From Geitlerinema sp. BBD 1991-9 (lineage in GTDB: Bacteria; Cyanobacteriota; Cyanobacteriia; Cyanobacteriales; Geitlerinemataceae), in contig LWRO01000026.1 in assembly GCA_001657325.1 (NCBI GenBank), forward strand, positions 52,851-116,850: 64,000 bases of DNA, written 5' to 3'. Position numbers and translations under genes: made by a program. The notes under the pieces were generated by a model. The model saw nothing but the letters and a program-made list of their open reading frames with translations. It searched no databases and had not been told where the DNA came from. Below, in pieces: positions 44,919 through 53,965 of this stretch (its first letter is position 1; every line of letters begins with the position of its first letter).

Positions 44919-46043
44919 TTACGGTTCCGAATTTGAATCGTCGGAAACTTCATCCGGCACGATCGTTTCAGAAAAATCTGGATCGGTGTCTTTCTCTAAT
45001 GATTCAATGCCAGGAATGACATCTTCAGAAAAATCTGAATCCTCAATTTCTTCAGATGAATGGGTCTCTAAAGCTGGCATCGTTTCAGTTCGCTCTTGCA
45101 TCGTCAGTTGCAAGAAAATCTCTTCGAGACTGGCGCGAGTTCGGCGCATTTCAAACAGTTGTAGCTGATTGGCGAGAACGGCGGCGGCGATGTCCGAACC
45201 GGGTTCGTGACTGGGTTCGGCTTTGACACGGAACCGGTAGCGATTTTCAGTTAAATGTTCGTCCGATAGGGGTTCGATCGATCGAATATTCTGTAAATTT
45301 CCCAAACTCGATCGAACCGCAGTCTCGAGATCGTCTCGTTCGCCGCCAACTTCGATATCGTAAATGATATCGCTGGTGAGTTCGCCCATGAGGTTGTCGA
45401 GGGTGTCGGTGGCGACGAGTTGTCCGCGATTGATGATGGCCACCTGACTGCACGTCATGCTCACTTCGGGGAGAATGTGAGTAGACAGGACGATGGTGTG
45501 GTCGCCAGCGAGACTTTTAATGAGGTTACGAACTTCGATGATTTGGCGCGGATCGAGTCCGACGGTGGGTTCGTCGAGGACGATGACGGGGGGATCGTGA
45601 ACGATGGCTTGGGCGATTCCCACCCGTTGACGGTAGCCTTTGGAGAGTTTGCGGATGAGGCTTTTGCGATATTCGACGAGGCCGCATCGATCGATTGCAA
45701 TGTTGACGCGGTTGGCGCGATCGCCTGCGGACACACCTTTAATGCGGGCGACGAAATGTAAGAAACCCTCCACCGTCATTTCAGGATAGAGAGGAGGCGT
45801 TTCGGGAAGATAGCCGATGCGCTGGCGAACGTCCATCGATCGATCGTGAACGTCAAAGCCAGCGATGCGGGCGGTTCCCGATGTCGCGGGGAGAAATCCC
45901 GTAAGAATCCGCATGGTGGTGGTTTTTCCCGCGCCGTTCGGCCCGAGAAACCCTAAAATTTCACCTTCTTTGACGGAAAAGGTGAGATCGCGAACGGCTT
46001 GTGTCGTTCCGTAAGTTTTGCTGAGGTGTTCGACTTCGATCAT
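44919..46043 (-). CDS. ABC transporter ATP-binding protein (GldA type)
   Basis: A 374-residue ABC ATPase. Walker A GPNGAGKTT near residue 35, signature LSKGYRQRVGIAQAI near 133, Walker B VIVLDEPTVGLDP near 153 and the switch His (STHILPE) near 192 are all intact. The DUF4162-like C-terminal part (PLSDEHLTENRYRFRVKAEP, RTRASLEEIFLQLT) is normal for GldA/CcmA-type proteins. A further ~50 residues form an acidic Glu/Asp/Ser tail (SSEEIEDSDFSEDVIPGIESLEKDTDPDFSET), resembling the insertion in the GldG partner. First gene of the operon; the permease starts 222 bp later. Confidence 0.93.
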   Translation of the reverse strand: MIEVEHLSKTYGTTQAVRDLTFSVKEGEILGFLGPNGAGKTTTMRILTGFLPATSGTARIAGFDVHDRSMDVRQRIGYLPETPPLYPEMTVEGFLHFVARIKGVSAGDRANRVNIAIDRCGLVEYRKSLIRKLSKGYRQRVGIAQAIVHDPPVIVLDEPTVGLDPRQIIEVRNLIKSLAGDHTIVLSTHILPEVSMTCSQVAIINRGQLVATDTLDNLMGELTSDIIYDIEVGGERDDLETAVRSSLGNLQNIRSIEPLSDEHLTENRYRFRVKAEPSHEPGSDIAAAVLANQLQLFEMRRTRASLEEIFLQLTMQERTETMPALETHSSEEIEDSDFSEDVIPGIESLEKDTDPDFSETIVPDEVSDDSNSEP

Positions 46044-46194
46044 GGATGCGATATCTGAGGTCGATCGTCCGAGAAGGGTTCGATCGAGGGATGTTGAAGA
46101 CGATCCGAAATTCAGATTCGATTTTATCGCGTCCTGTTGGTTTTACCCGTTTTCCTCGATCGCGTACTGTACGCTGGCGATTTCCGCCCCAGAT

Positions 46195-46485
46195 TCAGAC
46201 GATGCGGTTGACGACGCGCCAGACGACACTGTCAGAACGCACGTCGGGAACGGTGACGCGCTTAAATCCCGTGATAAACGGCTTTCCTTCATATTGCCAG
46301 TACAGCGGACTGAGATCGTCGGCGATCGATTTTAACGCGCGGATTTCGTCCCCCAGTTCGGCGGCGAGTTCGTTGATGCGTTGGGCGCGCTGTTCGGCTT
46401 CGAGTTTCGCCCGTTCGATGTCTTCGAGGGCGATGTCGCGTCGGCGCTTTCGATCGTCGGTGTTGAGGTTGATGCGGTTTTGCAT
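46195..46485 (-). CDS. 96-aa coiled-coil protein of unknown function
   Basis: A 96-residue protein. The first half is a long charged helix (DDRKRRRDIALEDIERAKLEAEQRAQRINELAAELGDEIRALKSIADDL), likely a coiled coil. The second half is more globular (SPLYWQYEGKPFITGFKRVTV). No membrane or nucleotide-binding motif. It lies upstream of the ABC operon on the same strand, 151 bp away. I cannot name the family with certainty. Confidence 0.6.
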   Translation of the reverse strand: MQNRINLNTDDRKRRRDIALEDIERAKLEAEQRAQRINELAAELGDEIRALKSIADDLSPLYWQYEGKPFITGFKRVTVPDVRSDSVVWRVVNRIV

Positions 46486-46650
46486 GGGGAAACTTAGTGT
46501 GTTCGTTGGGTTAGGAGTCTTTGAATATGACTAAATGTTACAGGTTGTTGAGAAATTTTGTTGGCTGTCAACGCTCTCTGACATTATGCGACAGATCGCT
46601 ATTCCTTAAATTATTATGGATTTAAATCGATGTCATTCTCTAGTTGACCA

Positions 46651-49600
46651 ATGGCTGCAACACTACAGCAACTTTGGAAAACCCTGAATACGCCCATTGG
46701 AGAACTGACGCAAGAGGGCGTACAAGTCAGTATCGATTCGGCACAAGCTGTCCTGAAACTAGCCGACACGATTCAAAAAAATAGTACAAAGGCAGAAATT
46801 GCGCCACTCGCCAATCAAATCTCAACACTTCTGACGGTGCTGAACTTACCGATGGTAAAAGTTATCGGTGCGTCACTTCCACTCGTCAACATTGCTACCA
46901 CACTGTTAAGTATCTATGTCGAGTCGCAGAAAGAGCGCAACAAACCGAGCCTTGCTGTTTGTGTTTCGGTGGTCAGCCAAGGGGCGTATTTAACAAGTTT
47001 TCGGAATTTTTTAAAAACTGACGAAGTTTTGCAAAATAAGTTCAACGACCAACCCGCATTTGAGGCAGTTCGAGAGAAAATCAAACAACTGGGCGATCTG
47101 GAATTAGACGAGGAAGAAGCTAAAAAAGTAGTCGTATGTTTCCACAGTTCAAAGCTGGCTGAAGCGTTTGGTGAAGTTTTAAAAGTACGACTGGTAGAGG
47201 CTGGACTGTCAGAAGAGGAAGCCAAAATCCTCACACAGCGAGTCGCATGGGACACGCCACGATATTTGAGCCAGGCGTGGAACGAGTCAGACGAGGCGGT
47301 AAATTACTGGGGTCGATCGTCGTTGGGTGAGTGGCGCAAAGAACTGGAAAAATATCAAAGTATTGAAAGATATCTTGAAGAGCGGATTGTACAACTTCCA
47401 AAAGATAAAGTTTTCAACGAAGAGTTTACGTTTCAGGATATTTATATTTCGTTAAAAGCTCAGTTCTTAGATGAAAATGGTGATTTCAAAAAATGTGATG
47501 TAAACCCCTTTATTTTGGAAGATTGGGCAAAAAATACCCTGCTCGATCCTGACAAGGCCAAGCAAGTGATGTTCGTGCAAGCCGGGCCCGGACGCGGTAA
47601 AAGTGTATTTTGTCGGATGTTTGCAGATTGGGTGCGACGAAACCTATATCCAATTTGGACACCAATTGTCATTCGCTTACGAGATATTACTGCATTTGAG
47701 CAGAGCTTTGAAAATACACTACAGGCTGCGGTAAATAGGGATTTTACAAAAAACGATAATGGATGGCTCACCGATCGCAATCGACAATTTCTCTTTTTGC
47801 TCGATGGCTTCGACGAACTACGAATGGAAGGTCGTTCGGGTGGTGGAATTGAGCGATTTATTATACAAGTTGGTAGGTTTCAGAAAGAATGTAAAGACAA
47901 TTCCTCTGAGATGGGACATCGTATCATCATTACAGGTCGTCAGTTAGCCTTACAAGGTATTAGCTATTTACCTTCAAATCTCGATCGAATTGAAATTCTT
48001 CCACTAGATGATGAACTTCAGCAACAATGGTTTTGCAAGTGGGAGGAATTAGTCGGCTCAGAAAAATCAGCTTCATTTCAAGATTTCTTACGTGCAGAAA
48101 ATTGCCCTAACACGCTTAAAGATGAGTTGTCGCGGGAACCCCTTTTACTCTATCTTCTGGGTGCAATGCACCGCGATGGAGACATCGATCTAGAAGACCT
48201 AGAAGGAATTAGTGGAATTCAGTCAAAGATAAAGATTTACGAAAAGTCTCTGAATTGGGTTTTAAACAAACAACGAAAAAAAGATGTACAAAAAGAAATT
48301 GTTCGGCTTAAAAATGAAGACTTTCGGTGTGTTCTCAAGGAAGCCGGACTCTCTGTCATACAGTCTGGTGGAGAGTACGCGAAGATCGATGCAATTAAAG
48401 CTCGTTTAGAAAAAAATAAACCTCACATTGTTGATGAAATTCAGAAGGTTCAAGAGTCTCAGAACGATGATGTACTCAAAAATGCGCTGGCTGCGTTTTA
48501 TCTAAAACCCGCAGGTAATCAGGGGGGTGGTGTTGAATTTTTTCACAAGAGCTTCAGTGAGTTTCTCTGCGCCAAGCGAATGTGTGAAAGCTTGGAAGAC
48601 TGGACTCAACTACACTACCGAGGACGAGGATATGAGCTGAACGACGAGAAACTGGCCGAGGAGATTTACGATTTGTTCGGCTATGGTGGATTAACCCCTG
48701 AAATTGTCGAGTATCTGATGGGAATGCTGACCACCCGTGAAAATTTTCGTCCCGTTAAACTTTTTGAACGGCTCGAGCAGTTTTACGAGCATTGGTGTGA
48801 GGGGAAATTTATTGACGCACCCCCCGATACAAATTATCCGCAAAAGACCGTGCGTTGTTTGCAAGAGCAGCGACCTGATGAAAGTGAGCGTTTAGGATTG
48901 CGACAGATTGATATTTATGTAGGATTGAATATCATGATTTTGTTGCTTGATTTACATCGATATGGCAAAAAAGTCAACAACTTAAAAGAAAATTTATATT
49001 TTTATCCTTGTGGAACGTTACTAAAAAACAGTCGACCTCAACATCCATTTCGCCTATTTCAAATTATTGGATACAGTTGTGTCATTCGTCCTGCCGGATT
49101 TACCCGGATCGTCGGACAATTCCTCAGAGGCGCAGATATCAGAGGCGCAGACCTTAGAGGCGCAGACCTCAGTGATGCAGACCTCAGTGATGCAGACCTT
49201 AGAGACGCAGACCTCAGTGATGCAGTCCTCAGAGGCGCAGACCTCAGTGATGCAGATCTTAGAGGCACAGACCTCAGTGATGCAGACCTTAGAGGCGCAG
49301 TCCTCAGTAAGGCAATCCTCAGTAATGTATGTAATAGAGGCGCAGGTGCAGACCTCAGTGACGCAGATCTCAGTCGTGCAGACCTCAGCAGCGCTGTTCT
49401 CAAAAACGCAGACCTCAGTGGTGCAGTCCTCAAAAACGCAGTTCTCAAAAACGCAGTCCTCAGTAAGGCAATCCTCAGTAGCGCAGACCTCAGAGGCGCA
49501 GTCCTCAATGGTGCAGTCCTCAATGGCGCAGACCTCAGTGGCGCATCCTTCAGAAGCGCAGACCTCAGAGGCGCACACCTCAGAGGCGCAGTCCTCAGTA

Positions 49601-49716
49601 ACGATGTATTTGGTGATATTCGATGGGATAAATATACTCAATGGCAAGGCGTGCGCGGCTTAAAAACTGCCAGAAACGTCCCCGAAGCCCTCAAAAAACA
49701 ACTGAACCTCGACTAA
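46651..49716 (+). CDS. NACHT NTPase with a C-terminal pentapeptide-repeat domain
   Basis: A 1021-residue STAND-type protein. Residues 1-~280 form a helical effector-like N-terminus (MAATLQQLWKTLNTPIGELTQEGVQVSIDSAQ) of a kind I do not recognise. The NACHT core has Walker A GPGRGKSVF near 310 and Walker B FLFLLDGFDELR near 380, followed by a helical region (HKSFSEFLCAKRMCE near 635). The C-terminal ~160 residues are about 31 pentapeptide repeats (DLRGA, DLSDA, VLKNA types), a right-handed quadrilateral beta-helix. The series is interrupted once by CNRGAGA near residue 892. It resembles bacterial NLR-like sensors; phage defence is possible but unproven. Monocistronic. Confidence 0.88.
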   Translation: MAATLQQLWKTLNTPIGELTQEGVQVSIDSAQAVLKLADTIQKNSTKAEIAPLANQISTLLTVLNLPMVKVIGASLPLVNIATTLLSIYVESQKERNKPSLAVCVSVVSQGAYLTSFRNFLKTDEVLQNKFNDQPAFEAVREKIKQLGDLELDEEEAKKVVVCFHSSKLAEAFGEVLKVRLVEAGLSEEEAKILTQRVAWDTPRYLSQAWNESDEAVNYWGRSSLGEWRKELEKYQSIERYLEERIVQLPKDKVFNEEFTFQDIYISLKAQFLDENGDFKKCDVNPFILEDWAKNTLLDPDKAKQVMFVQAGPGRGKSVFCRMFADWVRRNLYPIWTPIVIRLRDITAFEQSFENTLQAAVNRDFTKNDNGWLTDRNRQFLFLLDGFDELRMEGRSGGGIERFIIQVGRFQKECKDNSSEMGHRIIITGRQLALQGISYLPSNLDRIEILPLDDELQQQWFCKWEELVGSEKSASFQDFLRAENCPNTLKDELSREPLLLYLLGAMHRDGDIDLEDLEGISGIQSKIKIYEKSLNWVLNKQRKKDVQKEIVRLKNEDFRCVLKEAGLSVIQSGGEYAKIDAIKARLEKNKPHIVDEIQKVQESQNDDVLKNALAAFYLKPAGNQGGGVEFFHKSFSEFLCAKRMCESLEDWTQLHYRGRGYELNDEKLAEEIYDLFGYGGLTPEIVEYLMGMLTTRENFRPVKLFERLEQFYEHWCEGKFIDAPPDTNYPQKTVRCLQEQRPDESERLGLRQIDIYVGLNIMILLLDLHRYGKKVNNLKENLYFYPCGTLLKNSRPQHPFRLFQIIGYSCVIRPAGFTRIVGQFLRGADIRGADLRGADLSDADLSDADLRDADLSDAVLRGADLSDADLRGTDLSDADLRGAVLSKAILSNVCNRGAGADLSDADLSRADLSSAVLKNADLSGAVLKNAVLKNAVLSKAILSSADLRGAVLNGAVLNGADLSGASFRSADLRGAHLRGAVLSNDVFGDIRWDKYTQWQGVRGLKTARNVPEALKKQLNLD

Positions 49717-49752
49717 AAAAATCAGCCTGAAGCCAACGCTCCAGGCTGCATC
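49714..49752 (-). terminator. Hairpin terminator after metK
   Basis: On the minus strand CAGCCTG pairs with CAGGCTG (12-base loop) and is followed by a seven-T run. It ends metK; the NACHT gene converges on it. Confidence 0.85.
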
Positions 49753-49771
49753 AAACCAGTTCTAAACCGCT

Positions 49772-51031
49772 TTAAGCCGTCGCCGACATCGCAGGACTAA
49801 AGGCTTGTTTCAAAACGTCAACCTTATCCAAGCGCTCCCAAGGCATATCGATATCCGTGCGTCCCATGTGACCGTAAGCGGCGGTTTCTTGGAAGAAACG
49901 ACCGTTACGCTCAGACGGCAGATATTGCAAAGCAAACGTCTGGAGGATTCCCGCCGGACGTAACTCGAAGTTTTCCTTCACCACCTCCAACAGCTTCTCT
50001 TCATCCACCTTACCCGTGCCAAAGGTTTCGATGAAAATGCTCGTCGGTTGCGCCACCCCAATGGCGTAACTCACCTGAACTTCGCATTTTTCCGCCAATC
50101 CAGCAGCAACGATGTTTTTCGCGATGTAACGGCAAGCATAAGCGGCGCTTCGATCGACCTTTGTGGGATCTTTACCGGAGAACGCGCCGCCACCATGACG
50201 GGAGTAACCGCCGTAGGTGTCGATGATGATTTTGCGCCCCGTCAAACCGGAATCCCCTTGAGGGCCGCCGATAACGAATTTACCCGTGGGATTGACCAGA
50301 AAACGAGTTCGATCGTCCGGTTTCACGTCGATATCGCCAAAGACAGGCTGCACCACCGCCGTCCACAGATCGGCTTTAATTTTGTCCCGAACCGCTTTCT
50401 CTTCGCTGAGATGGTCGATTTCGGCAGTGTGTTGCGTCGAAATCAGAATCGTATCGATGCCGACGGGTTTACCGTCTTCGTAAATCACCGTCACTTGCGT
50501 TTTTCCGTCCGGACGCAGATAGCCAAGTTCGCCGGTTTTGCGAACCGCAGCCAAGCGACGAGACAGACGGTGTGCCAAACTAATCGGAAGCGGCATCATT
50601 TCCGGGGTTTCGTCGCAAGCAAACCCGAACATCAAACCCTGATCGCCTGCACCGATGGCATCGAGTTCGGCATCGCTGGCTTGTTCGCGCTGTTCGTGGG
50701 CGGCATCGACCCCTTGCGCGATATCGGCCGATTGCTCGTCCAGCGCCACGAGTACCGAGCAGCTATTGGCGGAAAAGCCGTTGTCGGCATCCGTGTAGCC
50801 GATTTCAGTAATTTTCTGCCGCGCGACCTTCACGAAATCGACCTTGGCATTCGAGGTGATTTCGCCAGTAATTAAGACTAGCCCCGTGTTTACGACCACT
50901 TCAGCAGCCACGCGGCTTTTCGGATCTTGCTCCAAAAGGGCATCGAGAATGGCATCGGAAATCTGATCGCAGATTTTATCGGGATGTCCTTCTGTAACGG
51001 ATTCAGAGGTAAACAAATAACGGCGAGACAA
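49772..51031 (-). CDS. metK: S-adenosylmethionine synthase
   Basis: A 419-residue MAT that makes SAM from methionine and ATP in the cytoplasm. The N-terminus ([25 protein letters not shown]) is the ATP-binding block, the signature [12 protein letters not shown] lies near 130, and the P-loop-like [16 protein letters not shown] near 280. Length is usual for cyanobacteria. GGAGGAAAAG precedes the ATG. A 14-bp tandem duplication lies in its leader. No SAM riboswitch was recognised upstream. Confidence 0.97.
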   Translation of the reverse strand: MSRRYLFTSESVTEGHPDKICDQISDAILDALLEQDPKSRVAAEVVVNTGLVLITGEITSNAKVDFVKVARQKITEIGYTDADNGFSANSCSVLVALDEQSADIAQGVDAAHEQREQASDAELDAIGAGDQGLMFGFACDETPEMMPLPISLAHRLSRRLAAVRKTGELGYLRPDGKTQVTVIYEDGKPVGIDTILISTQHTAEIDHLSEEKAVRDKIKADLWTAVVQPVFGDIDVKPDDRTRFLVNPTGKFVIGGPQGDSGLTGRKIIIDTYGGYSRHGGGAFSGKDPTKVDRSAAYACRYIAKNIVAAGLAEKCEVQVSYAIGVAQPTSIFIETFGTGKVDEEKLLEVVKENFELRPAGILQTFALQYLPSERNGRFFQETAAYGHMGRTDIDMPWERLDKVDVLKQAFSPAMSATA

Positions 51032-51059
51032 TAGACTTTTCCTCCTTTTAGCGCGATCG

Positions 51060-51087
51060 GCAGCAGGGCGAACGCAGCAGGGCGAAC
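51060..51087. repeat. 14-bp tandem duplication upstream of metK
   Basis: GCAGCAGGGCGAAC occurs twice in direct succession, in the leader region of metK. Probably a simple slippage product. Confidence 0.8.
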
Positions 51088-51219
51088 GCGAATCAGCTAA
51101 TCACTTTAATCTGCTATGGTATCAGTTTTATTACCTAAGCGATTTCTCGTACCACCCCTAGCCGTTATCTCCTGTTATCTTTACTAAAACTTTAAGAATG
51201 TGAGGAATAGATAGTCGAG

Positions 51220-52569
51220 TTAACGAGGGGCGAGAGCGTGCGGGCGTGCGGGGAATCCCTCTCGGACTAAGGCATTGACGGCGGAGTTGCAGTCGGGAAC
51301 GCGGAACTGTACCCCCAGTCGAACGAACTGGCGCTGGTGTCCCGCTGCAATCACGCCGATGACGGGAACTTTGGGATTGGTGTTTTCGCCGACTTGCTCG
51401 CGAATGACATTTCGCAGGCGATTTCGCTCCTGAATGTCGTTGGCTTGTTCTGGGGTTAATTGCACCATCACCATCTGAACGCGCTCGATGGGTTCGGCAT
51501 CTTCGATAATGAGTTGAGCTTGTTCGTCGCGGCGCTCGATTTTTCCCCAGACGATGAGTCGCGCGTCGGCTTCGAGCGTCAGTCCGATGCGTTCGTAGGC
51601 TTTGGGGAAAACGACGCCTTCCGCCTGTCCGGTGAGGTCTTCGATTTGGACGATGGCCATTCGATCGCCTTTTTTCGTGATAATCGGTTTAATACCCGAT
51701 AACATCACGATGGCACTGACGGTTGTTTTTTCGGGCTGTTCGGCCAGTTCGTTGAGGCTAATGGGAGCGAGCAGTCGGGAGTTTTTTTGAATAGCTTTGA
51801 GGGGATGATCGGAGACGTAAAACCCGAGGAGTTCTTTTTCGAGTTTGAGCTTTTCCATCGGCTCGAAATCGGGAACGTTGGGGGGATCGGGGAGACCGTC
51901 GAAGTTGTTGTCCTCACTGGTGTTCTCGTCGCCACCGAGTCCGATTTGGTCGAACAGGCTAAATTGGCCCGTGGCGCGGTCTTTGGCTCGAGATTGCGCC
52001 CAATCGATGACTGCTTCGAGGTGTTGCATCAATTGGTTGCGATTGGGGTTGAGTTTGTCGAACGCACCGCATTGAATGAGGGCGTCTAAAGCACGGCGGT
52101 TGACTGCGTGGAGATCGACTCGATCGCACAAGTCGGCCAGAGATTGAAATTCTCCGTCTTCCTGTCTCGCTTTGAGGATACAGTCGATCGCCCCTTGTCC
52201 GAGGTTTCGCACCGCTGAGAGTCCGAAGAGAATGTTTTTGCCGTCTACGGGGGTAAAATCGACATTCGATCGATTAATGTCAGGCGGTTCCACTTGGATG
52301 TTCATATTCATACAAGTGGCAATATATTTTTGAACTTTGTCCTGACTTCCACTGTTCGCAGTTAACAGAGCCGCCATATACTCGACGGGATAGTTGGCTT
52401 TGAGATACGCGGTTTGATAGGTGACGTATCCATATGCCATGGAGTGAGATTTGTTAAAGCAGTTCGATGCCACGGCTCCGTTGTTGAGAACGAAGTTATG
52501 GTCTTTAACCACTCCAATGTCATAAACTCGCTCGATACCCACTCGTTGACGCGAAACGATTTTAACCAC
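51220..52569 (-). CDS. dnaE: DNA polymerase III alpha subunit, C-terminal half with split-intein Int-C
   Basis: A 449-residue protein: 36 residues of DnaE split-intein Int-C, then the C-terminal extein of the replicative polymerase. Int-C starts at a GTG at 52569 (read MVKIVSRQRVGIERVYDIGV) and ends ...NGAVASN, followed directly by the extein CFNKSHSMAYGYVTYQTAYLKANYP, the conserved cyanobacterial junction. GIERVYDIGV, DHNFVL and the final Asn are the catalytic/structural Int-C motifs. AAGGAG lies eight bases before the GTG, deciding this start over the longer frame from 52656. The other half (DnaE-N with Int-N) must be elsewhere in the genome; protein trans-splicing joins them. Confidence 0.95.
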   Translation of the reverse strand: MVKIVSRQRVGIERVYDIGVVKDHNFVLNNGAVASNCFNKSHSMAYGYVTYQTAYLKANYPVEYMAALLTANSGSQDKVQKYIATCMNMNIQVEPPDINRSNVDFTPVDGKNILFGLSAVRNLGQGAIDCILKARQEDGEFQSLADLCDRVDLHAVNRRALDALIQCGAFDKLNPNRNQLMQHLEAVIDWAQSRAKDRATGQFSLFDQIGLGGDENTSEDNNFDGLPDPPNVPDFEPMEKLKLEKELLGFYVSDHPLKAIQKNSRLLAPISLNELAEQPEKTTVSAIVMLSGIKPIITKKGDRMAIVQIEDLTGQAEGVVFPKAYERIGLTLEADARLIVWGKIERRDEQAQLIIEDAEPIERVQMVMVQLTPEQANDIQERNRLRNVIREQVGENTNPKVPVIGVIAAGHQRQFVRLGVQFRVPDCNSAVNALVREGFPARPHALAPR

Positions 52570-52975
52570 AGTAATAGCTCCTTGAATAGCGCCTTCGCAT
52601 TCACTCAATTGTATTGACTCGATTTTCTTTGGCTCGACATGGCTCGATCGAGCCATTTGGGGCGGAAAGATGATGAGGTGATGGGGAGACAGTTAGGCTA
52701 TCACATTATTGGGTCATCTCCCCACCCAGTCATCCCCTCATTGGGTCATTCCCCCCATTAGGGCGCTTGCACGTAACGTTCAACGTGCCATTGCGTAACG
52801 TCGAATTGGATTCGTCTTGTCTCCATTTTTTTACAAATTCAAGCGGTGTCTCAAAACCGCTAACGTCGATTTGATGTCAAAACAAAAACACGATCTCCAA
52901 AAACACGAATTTTTTAGGGTATTTTCCCAACTTAAAGGCTAATATTATAAAAAACATCCAAAAAGTATAAAAATC
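52570..52975. other. Intergenic stretch upstream of the dnaE half
   Basis: About 400 bp. The frame of dnaE stays open to 52656 but is not needed. The middle holds repeat copy B (52670-52755). The right end is AT-rich and contains the promoter of the receiver gene. Confidence 0.5.
52670..52755. repeat. Intergenic GATGAGGTGATG / GGTCATCTCC element, copy B
   Basis: A purine-rich arm GATGATGAGGTGATGGGGAGA and a pyrimidine-rich arm GGGTCATCTCCCCACCCAGTC, followed by TCATCCCCTCATTGGGTC. The right arm matches copy A at 40550-40664. The arms can pair (TGGGGAGA with TCTCCCCA). Confidence 0.5.
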
Positions 52976-53356
52976 ATGACCCGCAATAGATGCATTTTAA
53001 TTATCGACGACGAAGAAGATATTCGAGAAGTGACCCAACTGACCCTAGAATTAGAAGGCGGTTGGGACGTTCTGACAGCAAGTTCTGGAATGGAGGGAAT
53101 TGCCCTAGCTGAACGCGAACGGCCTGATGCGATCTTGTTAGATGTTATGATGCCGGACATGGATGGAATTGCCACCATAGGAGGACTGAAGGACAATCCT
53201 CAGACTCGATCGATCCCCGTTTTGTTTCTCACGGCAAAAGGCCAGTCCGATGCCCTCGAAGAGTGGTTAGAATTGGGCGTAACCGCAACGATCTCCAAAC
53301 CCTTTAACCCGTTACAGCTCGTATCACAGATCCGACAAATTTTGCGGTGGAACTAA
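52976..53356 (+). CDS. Single-domain response regulator (receiver)
   Basis: A 126-residue stand-alone receiver. The acidic pocket is Asp11-Asp12, the phospho-acceptor is Asp56 (LLDVMMPDMDG), the switch threonine is Thr86 (FLTAKG) and the lysine is Lys108 (SKPF). No output domain, so it acts through partners, as CheY- or Hik/Rre-type phosphorelay proteins do. A zinc-ribbon protein and then a giant histidine kinase lie downstream on the same strand, but gaps of 140 bp and 300 bp argue against one operon. Confidence 0.93.
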   Translation: MTRNRCILIIDDEEDIREVTQLTLELEGGWDVLTASSGMEGIALAERERPDAILLDVMMPDMDGIATIGGLKDNPQTRSIPVLFLTAKGQSDALEEWLELGVTATISKPFNPLQLVSQIRQILRWN

Positions 53357-53497
53357 CGGCTTCATCGGTAGCGTAAGTTTTAGGCTCAGTATTGTTTACG
53401 TTGTTTTACAATCCGATCGATTCACAACTTATTCACATTTTTAAGATAGTATCGATCGCAATAACATTTCAAGCAAGATGAGAACGGGTTAAAAAAG

Positions 53498-53656
53498 ATG
53501 AATGAATGTCCTTGTTGTGCCTCTAAACTCTTACGCCACGTGTCTCACGGAAAAATTTATTGGTTTTGCCCGCACTGCCACGAGAAAATGCCTGATTTTT
53601 CGACGATCCACGTTTTAAATCCGACAGTTCCCGCTCTTGCCCAGGCATCTCGCTAA
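53498..53656 (+). CDS. 52-aa zinc-ribbon protein
   Basis: A 52-codon frame (MNECPCCASKLLRHVSHGKI, then YWFCPHCHEKMPDFS...). The CPCC and CPHCH pairs give a compact zinc ribbon; such small CxxC...CxxC proteins are conserved next to signalling genes in cyanobacteria. Too short for common ORF lists. GATGA precedes the ATG but no strong ribosome binding site is seen. Function unknown; a DNA- or protein-binding role is inference. Confidence 0.6.
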   Translation: MNECPCCASKLLRHVSHGKIYWFCPHCHEKMPDFSTIHVLNPTVPALAQASR

Positions 53657-53965
53657 AACATACAAAATTCAAACGAACTGACTGACTCAGCGCCTGAGAC
53701 TTCGTTGGGTAGAAGCTTGCGTTAAGTCAATACCCAAGACCGAGGGAAGATATAGACTATCACCAGCACCATGTCGTTAGGCGTTATTTGAAAATCGTCA
53801 TACATTCGGAAGGATACTGAAAACAAATTTTCAATTTTGGAAAAGCTCGAGACCGCCTTCTTTTCACTGACCAGGCAGTGAAAAGAAGGCGGTCTCGTTT
53901 GTTGTTGGCAACCCGCTCGAAGCAATCACAATCGTCACGATCGAAAGTTCCGATCGAACTTGGAG
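53657..53965. other. Intergenic stretch with a 22-bp hairpin
   Basis: About 310 bp. The only strong element is the hairpin at 53848-53897. Overlapping frames on both strands have no recognisable motif. Confidence 0.5.
53848..53897. terminator. Perfect 22-bp stem hairpin
   Basis: CGAGACCGCCTTCTTTTCACTG pairs without mismatch with its complement across a six-base loop (ACCAGG), followed by TTTGTTG. It could be a bidirectional terminator between the zinc-ribbon and kinase genes, or a mobile-element end or small-RNA hairpin. Stem length is unusual for a plain terminator. Confidence 0.7.

Noticed and set aside
49054..49647. Long minus-strand frames rich in Cys/Ala/Glu (ASEVC-type repeats) opposite the pentapeptide region
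   Set aside because: They are shadows of the tandem 15-bp repeats of the NACHT-pentapeptide gene; composition-biased, with no independent start signal.
49772..51100. SAM riboswitch or CRISPR upstream of metK
   Set aside because: No conserved riboswitch core or spaced repeats; only a 14-bp duplication.
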